From Desulfobulbus sp. (GTDB taxonomy: Bacteria; Desulfobacterota; Desulfobulbia; Desulfobulbales; Desulfobulbaceae): a stretch of 15,659 bases of DNA. The notes beneath the pieces are model-generated. The model had not been told where the DNA came from. It searched no databases and saw only the letters and a program-made list of their open reading frames with translations. Numbering within the stretch: the stretch's first letter is position 1; every line of letters begins with the position of its first letter. Location of the stretch: contig DRKH01000285.1 in NCBI GenBank assembly GCA_011051825.1, positions 1-15,659 on the forward strand. The letters run 5' to 3'. Positions 5,406-14,601 of the stretch are shown piece after piece. Position numbers and translations under genes: made by a program.

Positions 5406-7507
5406 GGGCGCTGTTCCTCTTTCTCCATCGCAGCCTGAACGGCGGTAATTGCAATCGTATGGACGACATCTTCCACCAGACAACCCCGGCTCAGGTCGTT
5501 GACCGGTTTTCGAATGCCCTGCATAATCGGACCGATGGCGATGGCGCCGGCGCTCCGCTGCACCGCTTTGTAGGTATTGTTTCCGGTATTGAGATCAGGG
5601 AAGATAAACACCGTCGCCTGTCCGGCAACCCGGCTGTCCGGCATCTTTTCTTTTGCAACTTGCGGATCAATGGCGGCGTCATACTGCATCGGGCCCTCTA
5701 TCAGCAGATCGGGCGCTTTCTGCCTGGCTGTTTCAGTTGCCTGTCGCACCTTTTCAACATCTTTGCCGATACCGGAATCGCCGCTGGAATAGGAGAGCAT
5801 TGCCACCCGCGGCTCGATGCCGAATGCACGGGCGGTCCGTGCCGACTGAATCGCAATCTCGGAGAGTGCTTCAGCATCCGGATGGGGATTGACCGCACAG
5901 TCGCCATACACCAGGACCCTGTCATGCAGCAACATAAAGAAAACACTGGAGATGAGTCCGGTGCCCGGCTGCATCTTGATAATTTCAAAGGCCGGTTTGA
6001 TCGTTTCGCGCGTCGTATGGGTGGCGCCGCTGACCAGGCCATCGGCATGTCCCAGATAAACCATCATTGTCGCAAAATAACTAACACGGCTCATCATCTC
6101 TTTTGCCATTGGCCGGATAATACCTTTATGTTTGCGCACCCGGTAAAATGTTTCAACAAATGTATCCATATCCGGGAATTGTTCCGGATCGACGATACGG
6201 GCTTTGCTCAGATCCAGTCCCAGCAGGCTTGCCCGCTGGGTAATCTTTTCAGGGTTTCCCAGCAGGGTAATCTTACACAGATTGCGGCGAAGCACGATCT
6301 CCACGGCTCTGAGAACCCGCTCGTCATCGCTCTCAGGCAGGAGAATATCACTGCCCGAATGGCGGGCTTTTTCATAAAGCCTGTAGGTGAATCGTACCGG
6401 CGTCATCGTTTCCGGCTGTGGAAGTCTGAACCGTTTTTTGATAATCTCCAGGTCGACATGATCATTGAAAAGTCCTTCCGCCAGGGAGATCTTTCGTTCA
6501 CTCTTCAACGTGATTTCCGGCTGAACAGCCTGCACCATCAAAGCCGCCGTTTGGGTATCTTCCGAAAGCCTGATCATGGGCAGCGCAGGGAAATCGACCA
6601 CACCTGAGAGCAGGTGCATGATACTTTCTGGAGGAACCAGGCCGCCTGTCAGCAGTATTCCGGCAATTGAAGGATTTTTTCGCGAAAGATTTGCCCAGTA
6701 TGTTCCCACGAGAATATCAGCCCGATCACCCGGCACGATAATCAAAGCGCCGTCTTTGAGGTAATGCAGATAATGCTCAAGCGTCATCGCCCCGACAATA
6801 CTCCGGCTCACCGAGCGGTCGAGCATTTTTTCATTCTCGGAAATAAGCGTCGCTCCCGTCTGCTCCATGATTTCCGCAATGGTTGGTTGGTTGAGTTCCG
6901 CTACTTCGGGTAGCGTAAAAACCGGTGTTTCCGTCTCCAGCGTTGTTTTTACTTTCTCTGCCAGAGAACCCTCGAGACGATTGACGATAAATGAAAGAAG
7001 CTGGAGACGGTGTTTTGCAAAAGTACGTTCCAGCAGTCTGAGGTGCTGCTGCAGATCTTCAGAGTTTTCGATCTGTTGAGCATTGACAACGACAATCAGG
7101 GGGATGGCAAGGCTGACGGCAATCTCAAGATCGATATCAAAATCGAGGACCTCTTCAAAATCAAAATCATCCTCAATTCCTTCACAGAGAATAAAGTCAT
7201 ATGCCTGCTCCAAGGTGTGATATCGTTCAAGAATTCTCTCATACACTTCATGAAGACGATCTTCGGCAATCAGTTTCCGCACTTCGTCAATATGTAATCC
7301 ATATGCGGTTTCAATGGGTTGTCTGAGTTTAAAGTAGTTCTTGAAGAAGTGGATATCACGCTCTGTTGCGACAGGCTGGGTGATAATCGGTTTGAAATAC
7401 GCTACATCGGCTACTTCCCGTTTGAGCATCGCCATTAAGCCCAGGGCGACGATTCTTGTTCCCGCTTGACCGGCATCGCAATAGAGGAAAAAGGCGTTTC
7501 TCTGCAT
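5402..7507 (-). CDS. pta: Phosphate acetyltransferase, long three-domain form
   Basis: A 701-residue cytoplasmic enzyme interconverting acetyl-CoA plus phosphate and acetyl phosphate plus CoA. Residues 1 to about 220 are the BioD-like N-terminal domain; its P-loop region reads CDAGQAGTR rather than GxxxxGKT, so nucleotide binding is doubtful. A DRTGG domain follows at about 225-335. The catalytic PTA_PTB domain spans about 385-697, with ILLPESDDERVLRA, GHADGLVSGATHTT, SYSSGDSG, EGPMQYDAA, FIFPDLNTGNNTYKAVQR and PVNDLSRG, all as in class II Pta. Length is normal for the class. The ATG at 7505-7507 has a GGGGAAAG stretch upstream. It is the first gene of a pta-ackA unit whose second gene is truncated. 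Acetyl phosphate may therefore not pass to ATP through this operon. Confidence 0.93.
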   Translation of the reverse strand: MQRNAFFLYCDAGQAGTRIVALGLMAMLKREVADVAYFKPIITQPVATERDIHFFKNYFKLRQPIETAYGLHIDEVRKLIAEDRLHEVYERILERYHTLEQAYDFILCEGIEDDFDFEEVLDFDIDLEIAVSLAIPLIVVVNAQQIENSEDLQQHLRLLERTFAKHRLQLLSFIVNRLEGSLAEKVKTTLETETPVFTLPEVAELNQPTIAEIMEQTGATLISENEKMLDRSVSRSIVGAMTLEHYLHYLKDGALIIVPGDRADILVGTYWANLSRKNPSIAGILLTGGLVPPESIMHLLSGVVDFPALPMIRLSEDTQTAALMVQAVQPEITLKSERKISLAEGLFNDHVDLEIIKKRFRLPQPETMTPVRFTYRLYEKARHSGSDILLPESDDERVLRAVEIVLRRNLCKITLLGNPEKITQRASLLGLDLSKARIVDPEQFPDMDTFVETFYRVRKHKGIIRPMAKEMMSRVSYFATMMVYLGHADGLVSGATHTTRETIKPAFEIIKMQPGTGLISSVFFMLLHDRVLVYGDCAVNPHPDAEALSEIAIQSARTARAFGIEPRVAMLSYSSGDSGIGKDVEKVRQATETARQKAPDLLIEGPMQYDAAIDPQVAKEKMPDSRVAGQATVFIFPDLNTGNNTYKAVQRSAGAIAIGPIMQGIRKPVNDLSRGCLVEDVVHTIAITAVQAAMEKEEQRP

Positions 7508-7597
7508 GGGTTCTTTCCCCGATTTTTTTTAGATTTCAGCCCGGATGGACAGGAGATGATTGACCTGAACCAGGCTAAATTGTTTTTGTTTTTTATC

Positions 7598-7639
7598 TGT
7601 AAATAACCCACGAAGTAGTGTCGCTTCGGGTTATTTACA
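7598..7639. terminator. Strong stem-loop between the exporter operon and pta
   Basis: TGTAAATAACCC (7598-7609) and GAAG (7612-7615) pair exactly with CTTC GGGTTATTTACA (7624-7639), leaving a 2-base bulge and an 8-base loop. On the minus strand, the direction of the exporter operon, it is followed by ATAAAAAACAAAAAC rather than a T-run; on the plus strand ATGG follows. It may end the exporter transcript or process its 3' end. It is also the left part of the 7601-7706 repeat. Confidence 0.45.
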
Positions 7640-7706
7640 TGGTTCGAAGTCTACGCTATCTGTTGTGGCTGGGACGGTAAAATATGGTCCAGCCATGCTG
7701 GTTTAT
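7601..7706. repeat. Direct repeat copy A, downstream flank of the exporter operon
   Basis: The 106-bp stretch aligns along its length with 14392-14482. Shared words are acccac/gcccac, tcgggttatt, ttgtggctg and the 3' block tggtccagccatgctggttt. Copy A has 15 extra bases after its first hairpin. It contains two dyads: the AATAACCC stem-loop and CCAGC-CAT-GCTGG (7689-7701). No ORF is present. It lies between the exporter's last stop (7776) and the pta start (7507). Confidence 0.65.
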
Positions 7707-7775
7707 TGGTCATCAGCTTTCCGGGTACAATCCGTCAAGCAGTGACGACTTTTCATGCCTGGTTCTGATGATATG

Positions 7776-9149
7776 TTATTTTTTTGCCTGCCTGTCAGGA
7801 TATAGCGTCGGTTCACGTCCAAGGGCGATCTGGATTTTATCGCCTGCCTTCCACCAGTCAGTGAGAGCAATGGCCTTACCGGAGCGGGCCGTTGCCAGGG
7901 CCGCCTCCGCATTCACAAGGTCATCGGCCGTGATCAATCCCTCGTTAAATCGGTTTGACTGGATCCTTTCCGTTTCTTTGGCGGCTTTTTCCGAGGCAAC
8001 AGCGGCCTCGTATCGGGCCACAGCAGCATCCCAGCCCGCCCGTGCGCTAATGAATTCCGCCCTTGCCCGATAGCGCAGAGCGGCCAGCTTCTGCCGTCGC
8101 AGTCGCATGTCAGCTCCGGATTTCTCCACCTTCGCTCTCCTGCCGCCGCCATCCCAAAGGGGCAGGCCGAGGCGAACAGAAATTGTCCAGTTGTCATCGC
8201 CTTCACCATTGTACCCCTGGTTACGTAGCCAGGAACCGTCCACATCCATTTGCGGTAACCGTTCGGCTCGTGCTGCCTGCACTGTAGATTCGGCGGCAGT
8301 CAGGAGAGCTTTTAATGCCATAATATCCGGACGTTGATCAATAAGATCTTCCTGCCAATTTAACTTTTTTGGGAGGACATGGATGGGGGGCAGGGCATCG
8401 GGAAATGTTCGTGCTGCCATTAATGAGGCCAGGGCTGCCCGTAACTGTTGTTCCCGCCCTTTGAGTGCAGCTAGTCTGCCTTTGACGTCTTCACGCTCGG
8501 TTATCAGCCGCATTTTTTTTACGGGAATAGCCTGTTGCTCTTCTATGGCAGCCTCCGTTAACCGAATGTGCGTCTGTAATGCATCAATTTGTCGTTGCAG
8601 AGCTTCTTGGTCCGCGAGAGTTCCTTCAATATCATGGTAAAGGGATGCCGCCGTATGCAGGAGTTGCAGTCGAACATCACCCATGCCGGCATCGATAGCC
8701 GTTTTTAACTGACGGGCAGCTTCCAATCGAGCCCTGATTTTGCCGTTGATATCAAGCGGCAGCTTTGCTGTCAGGCCATATCCGAACTGGTTATCGTCAA
8801 AAAGATCGGGTTGAAGAGTAGCGGGATATGAGATCGGGTTGATCAGACGATTATCCTTATTGGTGGTGTTTCTGGCCAAGGCATCCACTTCGCCGAAGTA
8901 TTGACTCTTTTCAACCTTTATATTGGCTTTTTGCGCATTAACGGCCTCTGCTGCCGCCTGTAGGTCCGGAGCCATTTTTTCCACCTCAAGGAGTACTGTT
9001 CCCAGGTCACGGGCAACGGCTGTATTCCAGGACCAAAACAGGCAGAAGATGGCCGCCGTGGTCGATAAAATTTGTGCTTTGCGTCGAAGAAACAGAGCGC
9101 GTCCTGATCCAGTATGTTTTTGCACAATAGAGGGCATTGTATTTTTCAT
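7776..9149 (-). CDS. TolC-family outer membrane channel protein of the exporter
   Basis: A 457-residue outer membrane efflux protein. The first 46 or so residues form an unusually long but recognisable signal (basic RRK, hydrophobic STTAAIFCLFW, then TAVARD); no lipobox cysteine is visible. Two OEP repeats follow, rich in long alpha-helical coiled coil (LEAARQLKTAIDAG, LRLQ-type heptads) with the segment LRNQGYNGEGDDNWTISVRLGLPLWDGGGR typical of the second beta-barrel strand pair. Length fits the OprM/CusC/TolC range. The ATG follows an AGGAA ribosome site and lies 21 bp after the preceding permease stop, so it is the last gene of the exporter operon. It should dock onto the HlyD-like adaptor encoded first in the operon. 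Confidence 0.85.
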   Translation of the reverse strand: MKNTMPSIVQKHTGSGRALFLRRKAQILSTTAAIFCLFWSWNTAVARDLGTVLLEVEKMAPDLQAAAEAVNAQKANIKVEKSQYFGEVDALARNTTNKDNRLINPISYPATLQPDLFDDNQFGYGLTAKLPLDINGKIRARLEAARQLKTAIDAGMGDVRLQLLHTAASLYHDIEGTLADQEALQRQIDALQTHIRLTEAAIEEQQAIPVKKMRLITEREDVKGRLAALKGREQQLRAALASLMAARTFPDALPPIHVLPKKLNWQEDLIDQRPDIMALKALLTAAESTVQAARAERLPQMDVDGSWLRNQGYNGEGDDNWTISVRLGLPLWDGGGRRAKVEKSGADMRLRRQKLAALRYRARAEFISARAGWDAAVARYEAAVASEKAAKETERIQSNRFNEGLITADDLVNAEAALATARSGKAIALTDWWKAGDKIQIALGREPTLYPDRQAKK

Positions 9150-9170
9150 GATTATTCCTGCTTTGTTATG

Positions 9171-10283
9171 TTAATACATCCTGTTACGAAACAACATCCC
9201 CGCCGCAGTAAGGGTTGCAACACCAATGAGTACCATGGGCCAGTATAGATTCCAGAGGAGGTCGAAGGAGGCCCCCTCGAGAAATGTTGAACGAACAATA
9301 ATCAGAAAATAGCGCATGGGGTTGAGGTAGGTAATATACTGGACAAATTGCGGCATGTTTTCGATGGGGGTAGCAAATCCCGACAGAATTACGGCCGGTA
9401 CCAGAAAAAGAAAAGCACCCATAAGTCCCTGTTGCTGGGTAACGGAAATGGAAGAGATCATAAGGCCAATGCCGATTGCCGAGAGGAGAAAGGCAAAAAT
9501 CCCAAAATAGAGAACGAGAAAGGAGCCGCGAAAGGGTACATGAAACCAGAGAATGGTCATGCCGATGATAAAGGTCGCCTCAATAAATCCTATAATGAAG
9601 CCCGGTAGGGATTTGCCGATAAGGATTTCCAGTGGAGTCATGGGGGTGACCAGTAACTGGTCAAAGGTTCCGGCCTCGCGTTCCTTGGCAACAGAAAGCG
9701 CCGTTACTTCCAGAGTAACGACCAAGGCCAGTAGAGCGACAATTCCGGGAATAATAAACCAGTGAGAATCCAGACTGCTGTTAAACCAGGAGCTGACGAC
9801 AAGCTGGGCCGGCACATGATGCCCCCCCCCGTGGACGGTGGTCCAGTGAGTGTTAAACCCCATAACAATGGTACGCACATAATTAAGACTGATCATGGCG
9901 CTGTTGGAATTTCGTCCATCCAGGATGACCTGGAGCTTTGCGGGCTGCCCTTTGCTCAGGTTTCTGGTGAAATCCGGCCCGATATGCAGGACCAGCATCA
10001 CCTTTTTTTCATTGATGAGCGGGGCGATACCTTCATCATGGTCTATGGTGTCAACCAGATGAAATGCCTGCGCCCCCTGAAAATTGGCCAGTAACTGCCT
10101 GGAGGCAAGACCGGAATCCTCGTTGTAGACCGCATAGGGGACCTTGTTGAGGTCAAAACTGGCCGAATAGCCGAAAACCAGTATCTGGGCAATGGGCGGA
10201 ATGATCAGGACCATTCTTGTTTTTTTATTTTTGAGAATGGTTCGAAATTCCTTTTTCATCAGGGCGAATATTTTTCTCAGCAT
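9171..10283 (-). CDS. ybhR: ABC-2 type exporter permease, second subunit (YbhR-like)
   Basis: A 370-residue inner membrane protein with one N-terminal helix (near residues 25-45, IIPPIAQILVFGYSASFD), a large periplasmic domain to about residue 170, and five C-terminal helices. The ABC-2 signature lies in the second half (AKEREAGTFDQLLVTPMTPLEILIGK), followed by a helix block ending in ILSGFATPIENMP, where family members carry the conserved re-entrant region. It starts 8 bp after the stop of the first permease, consistent with translational coupling. It should pair with the 10292-11407 product to form the transmembrane channel driven by the fused ATPase. The substrate is unknown; relatives export drugs and other cations or hydrophobic compounds. 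Confidence 0.87.
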   Translation of the reverse strand: MLRKIFALMKKEFRTILKNKKTRMVLIIPPIAQILVFGYSASFDLNKVPYAVYNEDSGLASRQLLANFQGAQAFHLVDTIDHDEGIAPLINEKKVMLVLHIGPDFTRNLSKGQPAKLQVILDGRNSNSAMISLNYVRTIVMGFNTHWTTVHGGGHHVPAQLVVSSWFNSSLDSHWFIIPGIVALLALVVTLEVTALSVAKEREAGTFDQLLVTPMTPLEILIGKSLPGFIIGFIEATFIIGMTILWFHVPFRGSFLVLYFGIFAFLLSAIGIGLMISSISVTQQQGLMGAFLFLVPAVILSGFATPIENMPQFVQYITYLNPMRYFLIIVRSTFLEGASFDLLWNLYWPMVLIGVATLTAAGMLFRNRMY

Positions 10284-10291
10284 AAAACTTT

Positions 10292-11407
10292 CTATTCCAG
10301 AAGTTTACGGGATTTTTTCTTAATAATTATCAGAAAGAACAGCGCCATCAGCCCAAGCCAGGCTGAATTGATCAGAAAAAGGGGCCAGATGTCACCGGCA
10401 AGAAACAGGGTTTGGAGGATGTCGACAAAGTATCGGGCCGCCACCAAGTGAGTCAGCCATTGGATGGCAGCGGGCATAGTCCTGATGTCAAATACAAAGC
10501 CTGATAGGATGAAAGCTGGTAAAAAGGTAATGACAATGGCGATTTGGCCAGCTACGAACTGGCTTTTAGCCGCGACCGAAATCAACAGCCCCATGTTAAT
10601 GGCGGTAAACATGAATAGAGACGAGGAAAAGATCAGCGCTGACATCGAACCGCGTAATGGTACATGGAAGAGGAAGACCGCCATTAGCACAGACAGTAGC
10701 ATACCTCCCATACCGAGGATGAAATAAGGAATAATTTTACTGGCCATGATCTCCTTCATGGAGACTGGTGTCACCATCAATGCCTCCATGGTTCCGCGTT
10801 CCCATTCACGGGCCACAACCATGGATGTCAGCATGGCGCCAATGAGTGTCATGATAATGGCGATCAGGCCGGGCACGAGATAGTCCCGACTGCTGACTTC
10901 CGCATTGAACCAGACTCTGTGTTCAACCATGACCGGAATTTTCAGGTTTTGCCCCTTTACCTTTGTCATTCGCTCCAGCCAATTGAACCAGACGCCGGTG
11001 ACATAGCCCTCGATCAGCCGGGCTTTATTGGAATCCACCCCGTCAATGATTACGCCGATAGGGGCCGTATGGCCCATTAATAGTTGTCGGGCAAAATTAT
11101 GACGCAGCCAGATGATCCCGTCGACCTTTCTGTGCATGAGGGCCTGTTCAGCTTCCTGGATAGATTGCATCGGCACAGGCAAAAAATAATTGGATTGATT
11201 GAACCCGGAAATCAGGGCCATAGCCTGGGGACTGATTTTTTCCACCACGATAGCCAGCGGTACATGGCGGGCATCCAAGCTGACTCCGTAGCCGAAGATC
11301 AGCAATAAGAGTACCGGCAGAAAAAAGGCGATGCCGATGCTGGAGGGATCACGGATAATCTGCCGGCTCTCTTTGCGGACCAAACCGCGCAGCCGTATAA
11401 AATTCAT
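10292..11407 (-). CDS. ybhS: ABC-2 type exporter permease, first subunit (YbhS-like)
   Basis: A 371-residue inner membrane protein with the same layout as its downstream neighbour: N-terminal helix (FFLPVLLLLIFGYGVSLDAR), periplasmic domain of about 130 residues, then a five-helix membrane region. The ABC-2 signature reads AREWERGTMEALMVTPVSMKEI, and ILSGFVFDIRTMP marks the conserved re-entrant segment. The C-terminus is strongly basic (IIIKKKSRKLLE) as expected for a cytoplasmic end. The ATG lies 38 bp after the ATPase stop with AGAGAG upstream. The order of this gene before the YbhR-like gene follows the ybhFSR arrangement of Escherichia coli. Confidence 0.87.
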   Translation of the reverse strand: MNFIRLRGLVRKESRQIIRDPSSIGIAFFLPVLLLLIFGYGVSLDARHVPLAIVVEKISPQAMALISGFNQSNYFLPVPMQSIQEAEQALMHRKVDGIIWLRHNFARQLLMGHTAPIGVIIDGVDSNKARLIEGYVTGVWFNWLERMTKVKGQNLKIPVMVEHRVWFNAEVSSRDYLVPGLIAIIMTLIGAMLTSMVVAREWERGTMEALMVTPVSMKEIMASKIIPYFILGMGGMLLSVLMAVFLFHVPLRGSMSALIFSSSLFMFTAINMGLLISVAAKSQFVAGQIAIVITFLPAFILSGFVFDIRTMPAAIQWLTHLVAARYFVDILQTLFLAGDIWPLFLINSAWLGLMALFFLIIIKKKSRKLLE

Positions 11408-11445
11408 CGATGTTCTCTCTGTGTTTTTTTCATGAAGTGTTGGCC

Positions 11446-13263
11446 TTAGCCTTTTTTTTCTTCCTGTTTTTCAAACTCCTCAATCAGATGGATGAAGGTC
11501 TCTTCCATAGACGGTTCGGGGTGTTCCGGGGTCCTGTACCGGGCCGTTAATTCGGAGGGTGAGCCAGCCGCCAGGACCTGGCCTTGTGCCATGATGACCA
11601 GGTTGTCACAATAGCTGGCTTCTTCCATGAAATGAGTAGTGACCATCACGGTGACCCCAGCGTTTGCCAGCGTATTAATATGGCTCCAGAATTCACGCCG
11701 GGCGAGTGGGTCGATGCCCGATGTCGGTTCATCGAGAAAAAGAATTTCCGGTTCATGCATCAGGGCGGCGGCCAAGGCTAGGCGTTGCTTATAACCGAGC
11801 GGTAGGTCCGTACAATCATTATCCTGCATGTCGGCAAGCTCAAAGGAATCCAGAGCCCATTGCACACGCGTTCTCTGTCGTTTGCCACGTAGTTCATAGG
11901 CGGCACTGAAAAAATTGAGGTTCTGGAGCACGGTCAGGTCGCTATAAAGGGAAAATTTTTGAGCCATGTACCCGATTTTTGCCCGCGCCGGAGCTCTGGC
12001 GACTCGTAGATTATGGCCGGCAACCTGCAATGTACCGCTGGTAGCAGGCAGCAGGCCGCAGAGCATGCGAAAGGTGGTTGTTTTACCGGCGCCGTTGGCT
12101 CCGAGCAGACCGAAAATTTCTCCATGTCCGACAGTAAAGCTCAAATCCTTCACTGCGACGAAGTCACCAAATTCCCGGCGGAGGTCTTTGACCAGTATTG
12201 CGGTGTTATCACCCTTTTTCTTTACTGTTGTGGCCATAATGGCACCCCGTTTCGTCCCGCCGCTTTGCTCTTTGTGCTGCTGCAGTTTATCAATAAAGCT
12301 GTCTTCGAAGCGTGGTTTGCTTGCCTCAATCTTCCATTTTCGAGGATTGATCGCAAACGTGTCGATGACTTTCTCTGAATCCATGGATTCCCTGGTAACC
12401 AGGCGCAGCGTATCCCCAATGATAATAACATCCACTGCCTGATGGTGGGCGCTGAGTTCGCGAAGCAATTCCCTTTTGTTGCCGTTGCCGCGGCTGTGAA
12501 TAACAAAGGTCCTGTCCACGAGTTTACTGCTGAATGCCTCCGGGGTATCCTGACCTAGAAACCTGCCCTCATGCATGAGGACTACCTCCTTGCATTGTTC
12601 GGCCTCGTCAAGATAGGCGGTGGAAAGAAGTACACTCATGCCCATTTCTTCGACCTGAGAATAGACAATATCCCAGAGCTCACGCCGGGAGACCGGGTCC
12701 ACCCCCACTGTCGGCTCATCAAGGATTAGTAGTGGAGGAGGACTGACCAAGGCACAGGCAATGCCCAGTTTTTGTTTCATACCGCCGGAAAGTCTGCCGG
12801 CAAGACGGCCGGTAAAGGAGGCCAAGCCGGTCATGTGTAACAACTTATCGTAACGGGTGGGTCGTTTTTCGGCGGGCAGGTTGTGCAGGTCGGCATACAG
12901 GTCGAGGTTTTCCTGGACGCTCAGGTCTTCATAGAGGCCAAAACGCTGCGGCATGTAGCCGATCGACTGCTGAACCTTGAGAGCCTCTCCTGTAGCATTC
13001 ATGCCAAGAACCATAATGCTGCCGGAATCCGGAATAAGTAATCCGCAGGTAAGACGCATAAGCGTTGTTTTTCCTGCACCATCCGGGCCGATCAGGCCGG
13101 TAACAATACCGGATTTTATTTGAAAGGAAACATCCGACAAGGCATGGACGATACGTTTTCCGACTTGAAACTGTTTGCTGATGCCGGTCACCGACAATAT
13201 GATTTCACCCTTTTGTTTAGGCTGTGCTTGCGTTGCAGGCTGTACCTCACTCACCGCAGACAT
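11446..13263 (-). CDS. ybhF: Fused double ABC ATPase of the exporter (YbhF-like)
   Basis: A 605-residue cytoplasmic protein with two nucleotide-binding domains. NBD1 has Walker A GPDGAGKTT (59-67), signature LSGGMKQK and Walker B LLILDEPTVGVDP, but the switch-histidine position near residue 214 reads STAYLDEA, with alanine instead of histidine. NBD2 (from about 355) has GANGAGKTT (about 385-393), a degenerate signature LPLGYKQR near 486, Walker B ILFLDEPTSGIDP and an intact switch loop TTHFMEEA near 543. So the two ATP sites should be unequal; similar asymmetry is known in YbhF/RbbA-type fusions. The linker (about 310-350) is charged. The ATG overlaps the adaptor gene's end by 17 bp, placing it firmly in the operon. 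It drives the permease pair encoded next. Confidence 0.92.
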   Translation of the reverse strand: MSAVSEVQPATQAQPKQKGEIILSVTGISKQFQVGKRIVHALSDVSFQIKSGIVTGLIGPDGAGKTTLMRLTCGLLIPDSGSIMVLGMNATGEALKVQQSIGYMPQRFGLYEDLSVQENLDLYADLHNLPAEKRPTRYDKLLHMTGLASFTGRLAGRLSGGMKQKLGIACALVSPPPLLILDEPTVGVDPVSRRELWDIVYSQVEEMGMSVLLSTAYLDEAEQCKEVVLMHEGRFLGQDTPEAFSSKLVDRTFVIHSRGNGNKRELLRELSAHHQAVDVIIIGDTLRLVTRESMDSEKVIDTFAINPRKWKIEASKPRFEDSFIDKLQQHKEQSGGTKRGAIMATTVKKKGDNTAILVKDLRREFGDFVAVKDLSFTVGHGEIFGLLGANGAGKTTTFRMLCGLLPATSGTLQVAGHNLRVARAPARAKIGYMAQKFSLYSDLTVLQNLNFFSAAYELRGKRQRTRVQWALDSFELADMQDNDCTDLPLGYKQRLALAAALMHEPEILFLDEPTSGIDPLARREFWSHINTLANAGVTVMVTTHFMEEASYCDNLVIMAQGQVLAAGSPSELTARYRTPEHPEPSMEETFIHLIEEFEKQEEKKG

Positions 13264-14287
13264 CTTTCATGCTCCCGGCATCTTTTTGTGACTGATGCAG
13301 ATTAAAGATCACGGTTGCCGGCATGCCGAGGCGCAGCTCTCCTCGGGAATCACAGGCATAGACGCGAACCTGATAGACCAGACGGGTACGTAATTGAGGT
13401 GATTCTACATTTTTAGGTGTAAATTCAGCAGTTGGAGAGACATATCCAACCCATCCTTTATATTTCTTTCCGGGAAAGGAGTCCGTGCTGATTGCAGCCT
13501 TCATCCCCTGCCATATCTTCCCGAGATCGGGCTCAGGTATATAAGCACGGACCCAGACCGGGTTTGTACGGGCCAGAGTCAGTACCGGAGCATTGGGAAA
13601 GGTCATGTCGCCGGGTTCCATGATCCGATCCTGGATAACACCATCTGTGGCAGCATAAACCTTCGTGTCTTCCAGTTTTCTTTTCGCCAGGGCAAGAGCG
13701 GCCTCTCTGGCTTGGAGTTTTGCTTTAGCTGCCGCGATATCCTCGGCTCGGGGCCCTTTAACTGCCAGGGAAAGAACTTGCTCTGCGGCCAGCAGTTTAT
13801 TTTTTAGAGCGAGGTATTTTGCCTGGGCGTCATCCACTTGCTGGCGGGCAACACTTTTTTTAATATACATCCGATGCAGCCGTTCATAGGTGAGCCGGGC
13901 GTCATTAACCTGAGCCTGTAATGATTTGACCTTGTCACGGGCAACCTGAATATCTTCCGGTCGGGAACCATGCACCATTTTGGTCACAACCTGTTGCTGG
14001 AGCAGGAGCTCAGCTTTTTTTTGTTTCAGATCGGCCTGCAGTCTGACCGGATCAAGTTCGGCCAAAAGTTGACCGGACTTGACCCGGTCACCCTCGTGCA
14101 CCAGTATATTCTTGATGCGGCCGGTATCATAAAAAGCTACCTCTACCTGACGAATATCCACATTGCCATATAATTGCAACTGCCCTTCCGGTTGTCGGTT
14201 TTTGGCCATTTCCTGGTAGTAAAATCCTCCGGCGGCAAGAAGGACCAGCAGCAACACCAGTATGATGACTTTTCGTTTTTGCTTCAC
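13247..14287 (-). CDS. ybhG: HlyD-family periplasmic adaptor protein of the exporter (YbhG-like)
   Basis: A 346-residue membrane fusion protein. A single helix near residues 6-22 (VIILVLLLVLLAAGG) anchors it in the inner membrane. The lipoyl/barrel-sandwich half motif follows (YGNVDIRQVEVAF...ILVHEGDRVKSGQLLAELDP, about 40-80), then a long coiled-coil hairpin to about 205 with two similar elements (GSRPEDIQVARDK and GPRAEDIAAAKAK), then the second lipoyl half (VYAATDGVIQDRIMEPGDM) and a beta-barrel domain. The start is a GTG (14285-14287) with AGGGG 8 bases upstream. It is the first gene of the operon, overlapping the ATPase gene. It should bridge the ABC-2 permeases and the TolC-like channel. 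Confidence 0.88.
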   Translation of the reverse strand: MKQKRKVIILVLLLVLLAAGGFYYQEMAKNRQPEGQLQLYGNVDIRQVEVAFYDTGRIKNILVHEGDRVKSGQLLAELDPVRLQADLKQKKAELLLQQQVVTKMVHGSRPEDIQVARDKVKSLQAQVNDARLTYERLHRMYIKKSVARQQVDDAQAKYLALKNKLLAAEQVLSLAVKGPRAEDIAAAKAKLQAREAALALAKRKLEDTKVYAATDGVIQDRIMEPGDMTFPNAPVLTLARTNPVWVRAYIPEPDLGKIWQGMKAAISTDSFPGKKYKGWVGYVSPTAEFTPKNVESPQLRTRLVYQVRVYACDSRGELRLGMPATVIFNLHQSQKDAGSMKDVCGE

Positions 14288-14326
14288 GATCAGAACCCCT
14301 TGTTGTTAAATATCATTTAAGTCTCC

Positions 14327-14353
14327 ACTATACTTCCCACATCTCCATGTCTA
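14327..14353 (-). promoter_or_regulatory. Weak promoter candidate for the exporter operon
   Basis: On the minus strand TAGACA (14348-14353) and TATAGT (14327-14332) are spaced by 15 bp, shorter than ideal. The surrounding sequence is AT-rich and lies 40-66 bp upstream of the GTG of the adaptor gene. No regulator gene is adjacent, unlike E. coli where a TetR-family gene precedes ybhG. Confidence 0.25.
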
Positions 14354-14391
14354 TATTTTTGTAGCCATTTAAAAGCTATTAGACTTATTTA

Positions 14392-14482
14392 AAATAGCCC
14401 ACGGAGCTGTGTCGTTTCGGGTTATTTTCATCGTTCGTTGTGGCTGTGACGTTAAAAACCTGGTCCAGCCATGCTGGTTTAT
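14392..14482. repeat. Direct repeat copy B, upstream flank of the exporter operon
   Basis: This 91-bp stretch matches 7601-7706 in the same orientation. It lacks 15 bases present in copy A and has a weaker first hairpin (AATAGCCC with GGGTTATT), while the CCAGC-CAT-GCTGG dyad (14465-14477) is identical. It lies about 100 bp upstream of the first exporter gene. Confidence 0.65.
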
Positions 14483-14601
14483 AAAAAAAATATTAACATC
14501 ACAGCTTATGAGCAGTTTCTGCTCCATCTGAAATTGAATGGCATTTTTCCTGTTGCTTTCCCGACTCCCTGTCGTTCTCTCCGTGTCTTTTTTTACATCC
14601 C

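Noticed and set aside
5459..6607. Long plus-strand ORF of 382 codons
   Set aside because: It lies entirely opposite the catalytic region of pta, shows no family motif, and is a codon-bias shadow.
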